From Candidatus Zixiibacteriota bacterium (GTDB lineage Bacteria; Zixibacteria; MSB-5A5; GN15; JAAZOE01), in NCBI GenBank assembly GCA_012797915.1, contig JAAZOE010000263.1:1-6437 (forward strand): a stretch of 6,437 nucleotides of DNA, written 5' to 3'. Positions 5,609 through 6,437 of this stretch are shown piece after piece. The position numbers and the translations under genes were made by a program. Numbering within the stretch: the first letter of the stretch is position 1; each line of letters starts with the position of its first letter. The notes beneath the pieces were generated by a model that saw only the letters and a program-made list of their open reading frames with translations, was not told where the DNA came from and did not search any database.

Positions 5609-6437
5609 CTAGAGTTTCAGTACTTTCACCTTTTTCTCTATACCATCGGCACAAATGCGGATTACATAAACCCCGGCGGCGACCTTCTCCCCGGCGGCGT
5701 TAACTCCCGGCCAGACAACGGGGTTTCCGGTTCCCCAGCGGTCGAAGACCAATTCTCCCGACAGGGCGAAAACTTCGATATGACGGACACTTCCGGTCTG
5801 GCCCCCGAAGTAGACGCTTATGGAATCGGTGAACGGGTTGGGGCCGACCGAGACCTCCTCGCCGGAACCGGTTCCGGTGAGGGTGAACTCCAGGGTGTCG
5901 GTGTACGTTCCGGCCTGGGCCGCGATGCGGCAGGAATGCCCGCCGACGGTAGTCAGTGAAAACGTCAGGACGGCGAGACCATTGCCCGCGTCGGAAAAAT
6001 GCGACAGGACAGGGATAGTGATCGGAGTATAAACCACCGGCACGGTCGTTGGGGCCAGGGCGATAATTAGGATTGTCGTGTCGCGAAATACCGGTAACGC
6101 GATCGGCGGGACCGGCATGATTTTCAGAACGAATCCGGAGGCCAGAATCATATTCGGCAATCCATAACCATACTGATGATCCGGGAGGCTGAATCTGTCG
6201 GCCGACATCCGAAGCCGTTGGATGCTGAGGTCGGGATGGCCGCGGAGACCGGGATTGGCCTGAAGCATCAGCGCGGCCGAACCGGCGATCAGCGGCGTTG
6301 CCAGCGACGTGCCCGACCGGGCACTGTATCCCCCCTGATAATAAGCGCTCCAGACCGCCGAACCCATGGCGACGACGTCCGGTTTAACACGTCCATCGTA
6401 GGTGGGGCCCCATGAGGAGAAATCGGTAATGACGCCG
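5609..6437 (-). CDS. Subtilisin-family (S8) secreted serine protease with C-terminal sorting-type domain, 3' part
   Basis: The last 275 residues of an S8 peptidase whose 5' end is outside the window. The visible part opens with ITDFSSWGPTYDGRVKPDVV, typical of the S8 core. The active-site serine motif SGTSLATPLIAGSAAL follows (catalytic Ser at visible residue 44), then a helix and YGYGLPNMILA, the usual end of the catalytic domain. The catalytic Asp and His must lie upstream. Visible residues of about 104-190 are a hydrophobic, Pro/Val/Thr-rich probable beta-sandwich that I cannot assign to a named family. Residues 195-275 (SVGPNPFTDSISVYF, VFALSGELVFD, GEKVAAGVYVIRI, KKVKVLKL) match the C-terminal sorting-domain type of FCB-group exported proteins, linked to type IX secretion in Bacteroidetes. 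It is probably extracellular or surface-bound. Its TAG stop is 2 bases before the kinase start, so the two are probably co-transcribed. Substrate is unknown. Confidence 0.92.
   Translation of the reverse strand, partial: GVITDFSSWGPTYDGRVKPDVVAMGSAVWSAYYQGGYSARSGTSLATPLIAGSAALMLQANPGLRGHPDLSIQRLRMSADRFSLPDHQYGYGLPNMILASGFVLKIMPVPPIALPVFRDTTILIIALAPTTVPVVYTPITIPVLSHFSDAGNGLAVLTFSLTTVGGHSCRIAAQAGTYTDTLEFTLTGTGSGEEVSVGPNPFTDSISVYFGGQTGSVRHIEVFALSGELVFDRWGTGNPVVWPGVNAAGEKVAAGVYVIRICADGIEKKVKVLKL

Noticed and set aside
5607..5654. An upstream TTG start for the histidine kinase.
   Set aside because: It would overlap the protease end by 46 bases and add residues that do not extend the PAS domain; the ATG at 5606 sits directly after the protease stop.
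1..6437. CRISPR array, tRNA, insertion sequence or prophage signals.
   Set aside because: No direct repeat series, cloverleaf, transposase or phage gene was seen; nearly all bases lie in assigned genes.

Overview
The window reads as one block of seven genes, all on the minus strand, so transcription runs from high to low coordinates. It is GC-rich and almost fully coding; the only sizeable gap is about 117 bases (3322-3438). No tRNA, rRNA, CRISPR array, insertion sequence or phage gene is visible. The organism is a Gram-negative-like bacterium. The protease at the right edge ends in a C-terminal module of the type IX secretion sorting-domain kind, which is typical of the FCB superphylum (Bacteroidetes and relatives, including candidate phyla such as Zixibacteria). 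High GC makes a typical Bacteroidetes less likely. This placement is an inference from few genes.

Right half (6437-3439): a signalling and protease gene set. A subtilisin-family (S8) secreted protease, with its 5' part outside the window, is followed after 2 bases by a soluble histidine kinase with two PAS-like regions. That kinase overlaps by 4 bases with a protein that has an N-terminal receiver domain and a C-terminal histidine-containing dimerisation (DHp) domain but no ATPase domain. The tight junctions suggest co-transcription and translational coupling. The receiver-DHp protein has no DNA-binding or enzymatic output domain, so the kinase and this protein could form part of a phosphorelay whose output lies elsewhere.

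Middle (3322-3438): a GC-rich stem-loop after the signalling genes, then a strong sigma70-type promoter (perfect TTGACA, 16-base spacer, TATATT). A 13-base inverted repeat is centred on the -35 box, and a run of six C follows the -10.

Left half (3321-1): a housekeeping operon, yicC - gmk - rpoZ - topA. YicC is an endoribonuclease-family protein, Gmk is guanylate kinase, RpoZ is the RNA polymerase omega subunit, and TopA is DNA topoisomerase I, cut by the left edge. Spacings are 10 and 23 bases, then a 1-base overlap. The yicC-gmk-rpoZ order is widespread in bacteria; topA in the next position, where many genomes have coaBC, is the less usual part.

The most noteworthy element is the ATPase-less receiver-DHp protein paired with a full histidine kinase and a secreted protease. 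The rest is recognisable core biology.
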